Part shown: positions 16,298-23,613 of the stretch, in pieces | How positions within the stretch are numbered: position 1 is the first letter of the stretch | Layout: each line of letters starts with the position of its first letter | Assembly: GCA_013360445.1 (NCBI GenBank) | Contig: JABWBP010000038.1 | Location: 1 to 62,598, forward strand | Direction: 5' to 3' | DNA: 62,598 nt | DNA from: Calditrichaceae bacterium | GTDB lineage: Bacteria; Calditrichota; Calditrichia; RBG-13-44-9; J075 | Notes under the pieces: generated by a model | The model's database searches: none | Seen by the model: the letters and a program-made list of their open reading frames with translations, nothing else | Told to the model about the DNA's origin: nothing | Position numbers and translations under genes: made by a program

Positions 16298-19288
16298 ATG
16301 CCGCAAACTCTAACAATCTTTCTTGCCTCATCCGCTGAATTGAAAGATGATCGTGAAAAATTCGAACAGTTCATCGGGCGTAAAAATAAGACCTTGAACC
16401 CAAACGACCAGTTTATCCGCCTGGAAATCTGGGAAGATTTTATTGACGCCATGTCTCAAACCCGGCTGCAGGATGAATATAACAAAGTCGTTCGGGAGTG
16501 CGATATTTTTGTGATGCTCTTTGCGACCAAAGTCGGCCAATATACGCGGGAGGAATTTGAAGCCGCGTTCGGGCAGTTTCAGGAATCGGGGAAACCGTGG
16601 ATCTATACTTTTTTCAAAACCGCGCCGGTTGTATTGGATGATATTCCACGCGGAGACCTTCAAAGCTTGTGGGATTTTCAGGATCGCTTGAAAGCTTTGG
16701 GGCACTTCTGGACAAAATATCAAGATAGTGATGATCTGATTAATCAATTCACCCGGCAGTTGGAATTGCGCGACCCGTTTGCCGGCGGCGTCTCACCGCC
16801 GCCTCCACCGCCGTTAGAAGAGGTTATCAAAAAATACTGGCAGCAGTTGATCCAGGACCCGGATTTTAACAGTATGCCGGTGATCGGCAAGCGCGAGCGG
16901 CAGCGGCTGGATAACCTGTACGTGCGGCTGCAAGTTACCGCGTATGGCGACAAAACCGCGGTAGCCGAACAGTTTCGCACCCGGAAAACAGAAAAAGCCG
17001 TTCCCGGGGAGATCATCCCGCATAACCTGCCTCCCGATATGGCAATCAACGCGTTCCACCGCTTTGTGGTGCTGGGCCCGCCGGGGATGGGCAAAACCAC
17101 CATGTTCCGTTTTATCGCTTACACCGTGTCGCGGTTAGGATTGGGATTGGCGCGCCCCGAGGAATTTCCTCTGGAGGGAAAATCGAACCGGGTTCCCCTG
17201 TATTTGCCGCTGACCGAACTGAGCGACTACGGTGGTGATTTGCTCGGTTGTTTAAAAAATTACCTGAATAAACGCTTCCCCGGCTGCAAAGCCCTTACCC
17301 CGCTGCTCGATTCCCTTTTAAAAAACGGGCAATGCCTGATGCTTTTAGATAGCCTGGATGAGGTGGCGGCCGCGCACCTGCGCCCGGTAAAAGATAATGT
17401 CAAGGGTTTTTTAAACAATCCCGATTGGCAGGGGAATAGTGTTTTGCTGAGCTGCCGGGAGGGAAGCTGGAAAAAAGATGGCGTCAGCCTGGCTTTTCCG
17501 GCGGTGCTGCAGATTGTGGACCTGGATGATGCCGCGATTGGCGAGTATCTGCATCACTGGTTCAGCGCGGAAGACAGCGAAGCGGCGCTGGCGCTGAAAG
17601 AGAAAATTTGCCACACCCCGCGCTTGAAGGCGCTGGCGACCAATCCTTTTTTGCTCTCGCTGATTGCCTGGCTGTCGCAAAGCAATATATTGCCGGAACG
17701 GCGTGTGGAGCTCTATGTCAAATGCACCGATGCCCTGCTCAATGAAGAATATAAAGAAGCGCATGACCGCTACTCCAGCGACTTTGGACCCGATCATGCC
17801 GATTTAAAAGCCGGCGTTCTCACTGATGTGGCTTTTGCCATGATGAAACGGAATTTACGGGAGATCCCTCGCAATGAGTTACGGGGTATCATTCGGGAAT
17901 CGCTCGGTTCAAAAGATGCCGCCGACGAGCGGCCCGGAAAATTGATCGACGAAATTCACCGCGGCAGCGCTATTCTGCGGGAGACCAGCGCCGATCATAT
18001 TTATGAGTTTCAGCATAACACTTTCCGGGAATATTTTGCCGCCCGGAAACTACAAGCGGCGCTGGCCGCGCTGCTGAGCCAATGGAAACAGGCCCGCTCC
18101 CAAGCGAAGCTAACTGATTTTCTCTCGCAACGCCCGGGCGAAATGAACCCCCTGCAGTGGGCAACCGACCCGCTGTGGACCGAAGTCAACCGCCTCGCCG
18201 TCGGCTTGTTGGAGCACCCAACCCCGGCGCTGGAACTGCTATTCGAGATCGATCCCACCCTGGCCGCCCGCTGTTACCTCGATGCGGATCCTGAGAAAGT
18301 GGATCACGATATCATTAAAAAGCTTTGGACGGAGCGCATCGAGCGGGAAGAGCGGATAAAAATTGTTCGCAGCATCAAAGAGAGTTTAAGAGATGACCGG
18401 GAAGTGCTGGATTTTATTGCCGGTATTTTTTTAACCGGGGAAACCGACAGCGAAGTTTTATGCCATTGCGATGAGGCGCTCCGCCAAGTCGGCAGCGATG
18501 AGGCATTTAGCATAAGCAGAACCATGTTCGACCACTGGCCCGCGGAACGGCAGTATAAAACCCACGAAGCGGCGTTTAAGCAGGACAAATTCTGGCAGGC
18601 GGTGGAAATCAAAGGCGGGGAGTTTAAGATGGGCAGCAACGAAGATGCTAATGAAAAACCAATTCACCCGGTCAAAATCTCCCCATTCCGCCTGGGACGT
18701 TATACGGTGACCGCGGGGCAGTACCAGCGTTTTGATCCTGACCATACGAAGCGCAATAAAAAGGGGTATGGAGGCTTTTTCAAAGATGACAAACAGCCGG
18801 CAATCAACGTAAGTTGGTACGACGCTTACATTTTCTGCAAATGGGCCGGCGGCCGGTTGCCTACCGAAGCGGAGTGGGAATACGCCTGCCGGGCCGGCAC
18901 TGCCACCCCGTTTAGCACTGGCGACAACCTGACCACCGACCAGGCAAATTACGATGGAAATTATCCCTATAAGAACCATCCGAAAGGCAAATACTTAGAG
19001 AAAACCACCCCGGTGGGCAGCTATCCGCCCAATGCCTGGGGGCTTTACGATATGCACGGCAACGTTTACGAATGGTGCCAGGATTGGTATGACGGAAAAT
19101 ACTACGATGTTTGTAAGAAGCAAGGGGTAGTGGAAAATCCCACCGGGCCGGAAAGCGGTTCGTACCGGGTGTTGCGCGGCGGCAGCTGGTTTAGCAACGC
19201 GCAGTATTGCCGCTCCGCGGATCGCGACAACGCTGACCCCGGCGACCGCCTCAGGTACGTTGGCTTCCGCCTGGTGTTCGTCCCGTAG
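16298..19288 (+). CDS. NLR-like NACHT ATPase with DGR-diversified FGE/C-type-lectin domain
   Basis: The 996-residue protein starts after a good ribosome site (AGGAGAAGG). Residues 1-110 (TIFLASSAELKDDREKFEQFI, then VRECDIFVMLFATKVGQYTREEFEAAF) look like a DUF4062/TIR-like domain. A polyproline hinge follows at about 167-172. The NACHT/STAND ATPase has Walker A GPPGMGKTT (about 261-269), Walker B CLMLLDSLDEVA (about 346-357) and the helical segment NTFREYFAARKL that typically follows. Residues about 580-760 are a helical linker. Residues about 766-996 form a formylglycine-generating-enzyme-like domain of C-type-lectin fold (GGEFKMGS, GGRLPTEAEWEYACRAG, YDMHGNVYEWCQDW, RVLRGGSW). Residues 954-996 are the DGR variable repeat. 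Known NLR-like proteins of this plan act as intracellular sensors in bacterial conflict systems; here the ligand would be read by the variable tip. The effector activity is inferred. Confidence 0.9.
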   Translation: MPQTLTIFLASSAELKDDREKFEQFIGRKNKTLNPNDQFIRLEIWEDFIDAMSQTRLQDEYNKVVRECDIFVMLFATKVGQYTREEFEAAFGQFQESGKPWIYTFFKTAPVVLDDIPRGDLQSLWDFQDRLKALGHFWTKYQDSDDLINQFTRQLELRDPFAGGVSPPPPPPLEEVIKKYWQQLIQDPDFNSMPVIGKRERQRLDNLYVRLQVTAYGDKTAVAEQFRTRKTEKAVPGEIIPHNLPPDMAINAFHRFVVLGPPGMGKTTMFRFIAYTVSRLGLGLARPEEFPLEGKSNRVPLYLPLTELSDYGGDLLGCLKNYLNKRFPGCKALTPLLDSLLKNGQCLMLLDSLDEVAAAHLRPVKDNVKGFLNNPDWQGNSVLLSCREGSWKKDGVSLAFPAVLQIVDLDDAAIGEYLHHWFSAEDSEAALALKEKICHTPRLKALATNPFLLSLIAWLSQSNILPERRVELYVKCTDALLNEEYKEAHDRYSSDFGPDHADLKAGVLTDVAFAMMKRNLREIPRNELRGIIRESLGSKDAADERPGKLIDEIHRGSAILRETSADHIYEFQHNTFREYFAARKLQAALAALLSQWKQARSQAKLTDFLSQRPGEMNPLQWATDPLWTEVNRLAVGLLEHPTPALELLFEIDPTLAARCYLDADPEKVDHDIIKKLWTERIEREERIKIVRSIKESLRDDREVLDFIAGIFLTGETDSEVLCHCDEALRQVGSDEAFSISRTMFDHWPAERQYKTHEAAFKQDKFWQAVEIKGGEFKMGSNEDANEKPIHPVKISPFRLGRYTVTAGQYQRFDPDHTKRNKKGYGGFFKDDKQPAINVSWYDAYIFCKWAGGRLPTEAEWEYACRAGTATPFSTGDNLTTDQANYDGNYPYKNHPKGKYLEKTTPVGSYPPNAWGLYDMHGNVYEWCQDWYDGKYYDVCKKQGVVENPTGPESGSYRVLRGGSWFSNAQYCRSADRDNADPGDRLRYVGFRLVFVP
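19157..19288 (+). repeat. DGR variable repeat (VR)
   Basis: These last 44 codons (including stop) of the NACHT/FGE gene match the template at 15989-16120. Template Asn codons have become Tyr, Phe, Ser, Tyr, Asp, Asp, Ala, Asp, Leu, Arg and Tyr here, while the flanking fold residues (RVLRGGSW, CRSA, VGFRLVFVP) are unchanged. Five substitutions are at C or G and are not explained by adenine mutagenesis. They suggest some drift, or templating by a slightly different repeat. Confidence 0.88.
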
Positions 19289-19816
19289 TTCAGTTGGCAG
19301 CTCTTCCGGCTTTACCCTTGAGCGAACGAGTTGTTGGAACGGAGAGAGCGGGAGCGAAGGGACGAAGCGACCGGCGAACGGAGCGACAACAACGAGCGGG
19401 GGGGCTAAAAGGCTTGATCGGAAGCCATGAATTGCCACGAGCTTTAGCTCGCGGAACTAAAATACCCCCTATATTCTTCCGGGGCTTCAGCCCCGTGTTT
19501 TGAGAACAATCGGGGCTGAAGCCCCCGGAAGATTGGAATGGAAACGCTTTTTTCCACGAGCTGAAGCTCGCGGCTATTCATAAATTGTCACGATTTCTGA
19601 GTGGAAAACCGGTTAAACCCGTTTGGGGTGAGGGAGTGCGATCCCGAAGAGTCGGGATCGCTGCAAAGCTCCTGCCTGGCTGCATCGGCAGACAGGGAAG
19701 CTTTGCTCCAAAGGAGCCACTTTGTGGCACTCCGATCCTGCGTTTCCTACTACAACGAATGACAATCATTGACGCGCGTGGCGCAAATGACAGCGAAGCA
19801 AATGACGCGAAGCAAC
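19289..19816. repeat. Gene-free stretch with flank inversion and palindromic repeats
   Basis: Just after the variable repeat, 19306-19322 (CCGGCTTTACCCTTGAG) is the reverse complement, with one mismatch, of the 17 bases directly after the template (16121-16137). A purine-rich stretch follows to about 19400. At 19432-19580 lie palindromes of the GAGCTTTAGCTC and GGGGCTTCAGCCCC kind, in mirrored pairs. At 19635-19760 more small palindromes occur (CGATCCCGAAGAGTCGGGATCG). No gene, reverse transcriptase or Avd is present. Confidence 0.7.
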
Positions 19817-21316
19817 TCACTTCGCCTGCAACAACTCCAAAATTCCCCTGAGCGAGAAATCCCGGCGCTGCGCCAGGTTGGCGGCGCGGAAAATTTTGGC
19901 GGAAAAGAATAGAAAGAAGATAATAAAAATCAGCATGATGGCGCTGGAAATATAGTAGTCGATGGCCGGGGGCTGGCCTAAGGGGGTGCGCAAGATCATA
20001 AACGTGGGGGTAAGGAAGGGAATATAAGAGAGAAAGCGCACCAGCATGGAATTGGGCGCTAACAGCACCAAAATAGCCAGCACCAGGGGAACCACTGCGA
20101 GCAGCCGGAGGAGCTGGGTCAAATAGTGGGTTTCCTGCCCCGCGGAGGAGAGCGGGGCAATGCCCACGAAAATCGAGGCAAAAAACAGGTAGCCCAGCAG
20201 AAAATAGAGCAAAAACAATCCCGCATTTGCGGGAGTAAGGAACACGATATCGTGCGCGGGAACCAGCCGGGCAAAAACCAGCACGGCTAACAGCGCCATC
20301 CAGATCAGGATTTGCACCACGCCTACCAGCCCCAGCCCGACGATTTTCCCGGCGATCAACTGCCAGGGGCTGGCCGAGGAGAGCAGCAATTCCACCACGT
20401 GATGGGATTTTTCCGCAGCGATAGAATTGAAAACGTACCCGCTGGCCGTGAAAATGGCCACGGAAATGAACAGCACCGCTAAAATGGGGGCCAGGTAGGT
20501 GGCCATGAATTTGAATTCCCGCTTGTGCGCTCCTTCCAACAACAATTCCTGGATTTTGATGGGGCGCAGCAGCTCCTGGATTTTGTAAACCGTGATCCCC
20601 TCCTGGCGCATCCGCTCTTCCACCAGGGTGACTTGCAGAGACTGCTCCAGGGGGTGCAGGCGCAGGAAGTTGATGGGCTGTTCGGAATGGAACTCCACCA
20701 CCCCCTCTTTGAAGGATTTGGAATTGATGAGCAGGTAACCGGCGATTCGCTTGGTGCGCAGCAAGCTGTCCGCTTTCGCTAACACCGCTTTCTGGGCCAG
20801 GGAATCCATCCGCGTTTGCATGCGGTTGTATTCGATTTCCGCCAGGTCGCGCTGCTCGCGGGTGAAAAGCATCTCTTCGTAAGAATCGCTGAGCAGTTTT
20901 TCCTTGCTCTGGGAATCCGGGCGCTGAAACAGGTAGGTTCGCCGCTCCTTGATCTTGTTATAGGCTTCGTTCAAACTGTCGAGGTTGTGCCTGAGGGCGT
21001 TCAACTGCTGATAATCCACCCGCATTCTGCCGGTCGTATCCAGCACGATCGGTTCTAAAATCACCCGCGGGAAAGAGGAGTTCGGCGTAAAAGCGTTCGC
21101 CAGCCGCTCGGATAAGAGCTGGGAATAAGCGCTGGTATCCAGCTCCACGCAGCCGATCACCTGGTCCTGGCTGGCCTGGGATTGCTCGTAATACAGGGAA
21201 GGAATCACCACCATGGCGATAAGCAGCGGGGGCATCAAAAACGTGGCCACCAAAAAACTGCGCGCTCGCACGCGGTGAAGGAACTCCCAGGCGGTGACGA
21301 GGAAAAATCGCTTCAT
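19817..21316 (-). CDS. ABC-2 type exporter permease (NatB-like)
   Basis: The 499-residue membrane protein has one N-terminal helix (about 18-38), a large extracytoplasmic domain (about 40-270, with coiled-coil segments such as ERLANAF and YEEMLFTREQRDLAEIEYNRM), then six hydrophobic segments (about 273-475). This is the topology of NatB-type ABC-2 permeases. The motif NSIAAEKSHHVVELLLSSASPWQLIAGKIVGLGLVG is the conserved permease signature of the NatB/YhaP group (typically EKxxR...E.LL.S). Its start codon overlaps the stop of the ATPase gene by 4 bases, so the two form one exporter. Substrates in the family include Na+ and peptides; here it is unknown. Confidence 0.88.
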   Translation of the reverse strand: MKRFFLVTAWEFLHRVRARSFLVATFLMPPLLIAMVVIPSLYYEQSQASQDQVIGCVELDTSAYSQLLSERLANAFTPNSSFPRVILEPIVLDTTGRMRVDYQQLNALRHNLDSLNEAYNKIKERRTYLFQRPDSQSKEKLLSDSYEEMLFTREQRDLAEIEYNRMQTRMDSLAQKAVLAKADSLLRTKRIAGYLLINSKSFKEGVVEFHSEQPINFLRLHPLEQSLQVTLVEERMRQEGITVYKIQELLRPIKIQELLLEGAHKREFKFMATYLAPILAVLFISVAIFTASGYVFNSIAAEKSHHVVELLLSSASPWQLIAGKIVGLGLVGVVQILIWMALLAVLVFARLVPAHDIVFLTPANAGLFLLYFLLGYLFFASIFVGIAPLSSAGQETHYLTQLLRLLAVVPLVLAILVLLAPNSMLVRFLSYIPFLTPTFMILRTPLGQPPAIDYYISSAIMLIFIIFFLFFSAKIFRAANLAQRRDFSLRGILELLQAK

Positions 21317-22221
21317 GAACTCTCCTTCATGCCGGTTGGCGCGATTTGCAGATAAATATCATTCAAATTGGGGCGATTGACCTCGATCCGCGAGACGTTG
21401 ACCGCGCGAATGATTGCGTCCAACACTTTTTGAGTGGAAACCTGCTCGTCCACGTACAGCCGGGCGACCTGTTTTTCCTGTACCAGCTTTTTGACTCCCG
21501 GGATGGTTCGCAGCGCTTGCAGGTTATCCGCCGCCTCCACCACGATCAGGTTTTCATGGAAGCGTTTGTAAATGCGCTTCAGATTGTCCTGCAAAATAGT
21601 GCCGCCGCGGTCTAACAAAATAACCTCGTCGCAAATCGTTTCCGCCTCGCTCAGCTCCCGGCTGGCCAGGATGATGGTTTTTCCTTCGCTGCGGAAATGG
21701 TCGATCACCTGGCGGATCAGGCGGTAATTCTTGGCCTCGAAACCGCTGAACGGCTCGTCTAACACCAGCAAATCCGGATTGTGGATGACGGCGATCAGGA
21801 TTTGCACCTTTTCCTGCATCTCTTGCGAGAGGGAAGCGAGCGGGGATTCCATATTTTCGATCAACCCGAAGCGGTCCATCAGCCGCACCGCTTCTACCCG
21901 GGCTTTTTTGCTGGAAACGTTCTTCAGGCGGGCAAAATACACCAGCACGTCGTTGAGGGAATATTTTTGGTACAATCCCCGCAGCTCCGGCAGGTAGCCC
22001 ATGGCGTTCCGCACCGCCGCGCTCACCGGGCGGTCGTCGTAGAAAACGCTCCCGCTGTCCGGGTCGAGCACGTTCAGGATCATTCGCAGGGCGGTGGTCT
22101 TCCCGGCCTCCGGCGGCCCCAAAATGCCCATAACCATCCCCGCCCGCGCCTCGAAGGAGAGGTCCACGACCGCCGCTTTCCCGTCGAATTCTTTATACAG
22201 ATTTTCCGCTTTAACGTGCAT
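21313..22221 (-). CDS. ABC transporter ATP-binding protein (NatA-like)
   Basis: The 302-residue ATPase carries Walker A GPPEAGKTTA (about 35-44), the signature-like ASLSQEMQEKVQI (about 138-150, LSQEM replacing LSGGQ), Walker B LLVLDEPFSGFE (about 161-172) and a switch region IILASRELSEAETICDEV. The second glycine of the usual GPNGAGKT loop is replaced (GPPEAGKT), and the signature departs from the consensus; both are tolerated in NatA-like proteins. The C-terminal about 80 residues form the extra domain typical of this group. It powers the downstream permease, with which it overlaps by 4 bases. Confidence 0.9.
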   Translation of the reverse strand: MHVKAENLYKEFDGKAAVVDLSFEARAGMVMGILGPPEAGKTTALRMILNVLDPDSGSVFYDDRPVSAAVRNAMGYLPELRGLYQKYSLNDVLVYFARLKNVSSKKARVEAVRLMDRFGLIENMESPLASLSQEMQEKVQILIAVIHNPDLLVLDEPFSGFEAKNYRLIRQVIDHFRSEGKTIILASRELSEAETICDEVILLDRGGTILQDNLKRIYKRFHENLIVVEAADNLQALRTIPGVKKLVQEKQVARLYVDEQVSTQKVLDAIIRAVNVSRIEVNRPNLNDIYLQIAPTGMKESS

Positions 22222-22333
22222 GGAACGCTCGATTGGGTGAATTCCAGAAATCAGCCGCCCCTCTTAGAGGACATTTGAAAAATCGCAATGAAGCAAAAGT
22301 CACCCTGTAAGTATTCTGGGGGGCGCGTCTCAA

Positions 22334-22417
22334 CCTCACCCAACCCCTCCCTGCACCCTCCCCTTCCCTCTCCTGCAGGGGAGGGAAGGGGAGGGCCGGG
22401 GTGGGGAAGGGTGAGGT
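22334..22417. repeat. Long pyrimidine/purine hairpin
   Basis: CCTCACCC...CCTTCCCTCTCCTGCA is followed directly by GGGGAGGGAAGGGGAGGG...GGGTGAGG. The two arms pair over most of about 40 bases with a very short loop. It lies in the gap between the ABC operon leader and the YigZ gene. It resembles widely scattered CTCACCC palindromes of other bacterial genomes. No gene is seen in 22222-22541. Confidence 0.8.
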
Positions 22418-22541
22418 TAGAGATTATCAACAGGGTTACTTTTGCGCTATTGCGAATTTCCAAACACCCTAATCAGGGGCAAATCCCGAAAGACCAGGCA
22501 GAAACCCGGTTTTGCATAATGCCCTATTTATCCTTTACCCT

Positions 22542-23159
22542 TCAACCTTTATCCCTTGATGAGTATATGATCTTGACCTGCCCGGCTCCTGCCTGCAGCA
22601 ATTCCCGCTCGAATTCGGGCTGGTTGCGGGAAGGAATTTTCAGCCGGGAAACTACCTCGGCGGCGAATTCCGAGCTATCCACCCGGCCGCCGTATTTATC
22701 CACTAAGTAGTGCAACTGCCGGGTAGCGCCGTAAGGATATTGCACCGTCATCGCGCAATATTGAACCAGTTTTTGCAAGCTGCTCTTTTGAATGGTCTCT
22801 TCGGCGCACTGGCTGTAAGCGCGGGAGAGTCCCCCGGCGCCCAATTTGATCCCCCCGAAATAGCGGGTGACCACTAACAGGCTTTGCAGCAGGCAATATT
22901 TATCTAACATTTTCAAAATCGGGATACCGGCAGTGCCGGAGGGTTCGCCGCCGTCGGAATAGCGAAATTCGTTCGCGTCGATGCGATAGGCGTAACAGTG
23001 ATGCGTGGCGTCGTGAAACTCCCGGCGAATGCGCTCTAAGCCGTTCTCCGCCGCCTCCCGGTGGGGGGCCGGGGAAAGCGACCCGATGAACCGGGAGCGC
23101 TGAACCCGCGTCTCCTGCCGGGCGGGTTGGGTGACGGTGAAATATTCCTTATTTTCCAT
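22542..23159 (-). CDS. yigZ: YigZ/IMPACT family protein
   Basis: The 205-residue protein matches the YigZ family: RSRFIGSLSP, the central DATHHCYAYRI, and the signature DGGEPSGTAGIPILKML...LLVVTRYFGGIKLGAGGLSRAYS. A C-terminal ferredoxin-like DUF1949-type domain follows. YigZ homologues resemble the eukaryotic Gcn2 regulator IMPACT; the molecular role in bacteria is unsettled. The start codon lies only 7 bases from the end of a MITE-like element (23167-23307) and there is no recognisable ribosome site, so the leader and any promoter must lie within the repeat. Confidence 0.92.
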   Translation of the reverse strand: MENKEYFTVTQPARQETRVQRSRFIGSLSPAPHREAAENGLERIRREFHDATHHCYAYRIDANEFRYSDGGEPSGTAGIPILKMLDKYCLLQSLLVVTRYFGGIKLGAGGLSRAYSQCAEETIQKSSLQKLVQYCAMTVQYPYGATRQLHYLVDKYGGRVDSSEFAAEVVSRLKIPSRNQPEFERELLQAGAGQVKIIYSSRDKG

Positions 23160-23166
23160 ACTTTTT

Positions 23167-23307
23167 GTAACTATTCAGGCATTTTGCCACAGAGTTCACA
23201 GAGCACACAGAGACATGGAAAAATTTGTTGAACAAACCCGTTTTGTAGAAAAAAATGTTCCAAACTTCGCATGGTGAGTTTATCGAACCATGTGGCTGAA
23301 TAGTAAC
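23167..23307. mobile_element. MITE-like element, copy 2
   Basis: This 141-bp element has GTAACTATTCAG at the left end and CTGAATAGTAAC at the right end. Its reverse complement aligns to the element at 1834-2029, sharing the GGTTCGATAAACTCACCATG core, the GGAACATTTTTTTCTAC segment and the TCTGTGAACTCTGTGGCAAAA segment. It lacks about 55 internal bases present in copy 1. It sits immediately upstream of the yigZ start. Confidence 0.65.
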
Positions 23308-23435
23308 TAATTTTTTATCCCGCTATTGCCGGGGCGAAAAAATATACCGCTCAGGAGTATCATTGTCAAGGGTGCAACCAAGTGCGACGCACTTACAGGT
23401 TGATTTCCGCGCAATGGTCCAGTACATTAGCGCCG

Positions 23436-23528
23436 GTTCCGTCAGGGGTGCCCTCTAAAAACGGGGGCTGAGAACAAACCCTTGAACCTGACCTGGATCA
23501 TACCAGCGGAGGAAGACGGATCAGGAAC
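23436..23528 (+). promoter_or_regulatory. TPP (thiamine pyrophosphate) riboswitch
   Basis: The conserved THI-box parts are present in order: AGGGGTGCC at 23444-23452, the GGCTGAGA core at 23465-23472, ACCCTTGAACCTGA at 23478-23491, and CTGGATCATACCAGCG at 23492-23508, ending in GGAAGACGGA, which pairs with the 5' CCGTC. It controls the following thiamine-salvage operon. A terminator hairpin downstream shows that regulation is at transcription. Confidence 0.95.
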
Positions 23529-23555
23529 TTTGAAAATTTGAAATTTTCAAACCAG

Positions 23556-23588
23556 GCCGTTTTCCAATGCCGGAAAACGGCTTTTTTG
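23556..23588 (+). terminator. Riboswitch-controlled terminator
   Basis: A perfect 10-bp stem (GCCGTTTTCC pairing with GGAAAACGGC) with a 6-base loop runs into TTTTTT, between the TPP aptamer and the receptor gene. It is the likely expression platform, stopping transcription when TPP is bound. The AT-rich stretch 23528-23550 may form the competing structure. Confidence 0.85.
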
Positions 23589-23613
23589 TTGGACCATGCT
23601 TGGAGGAGTTCTG

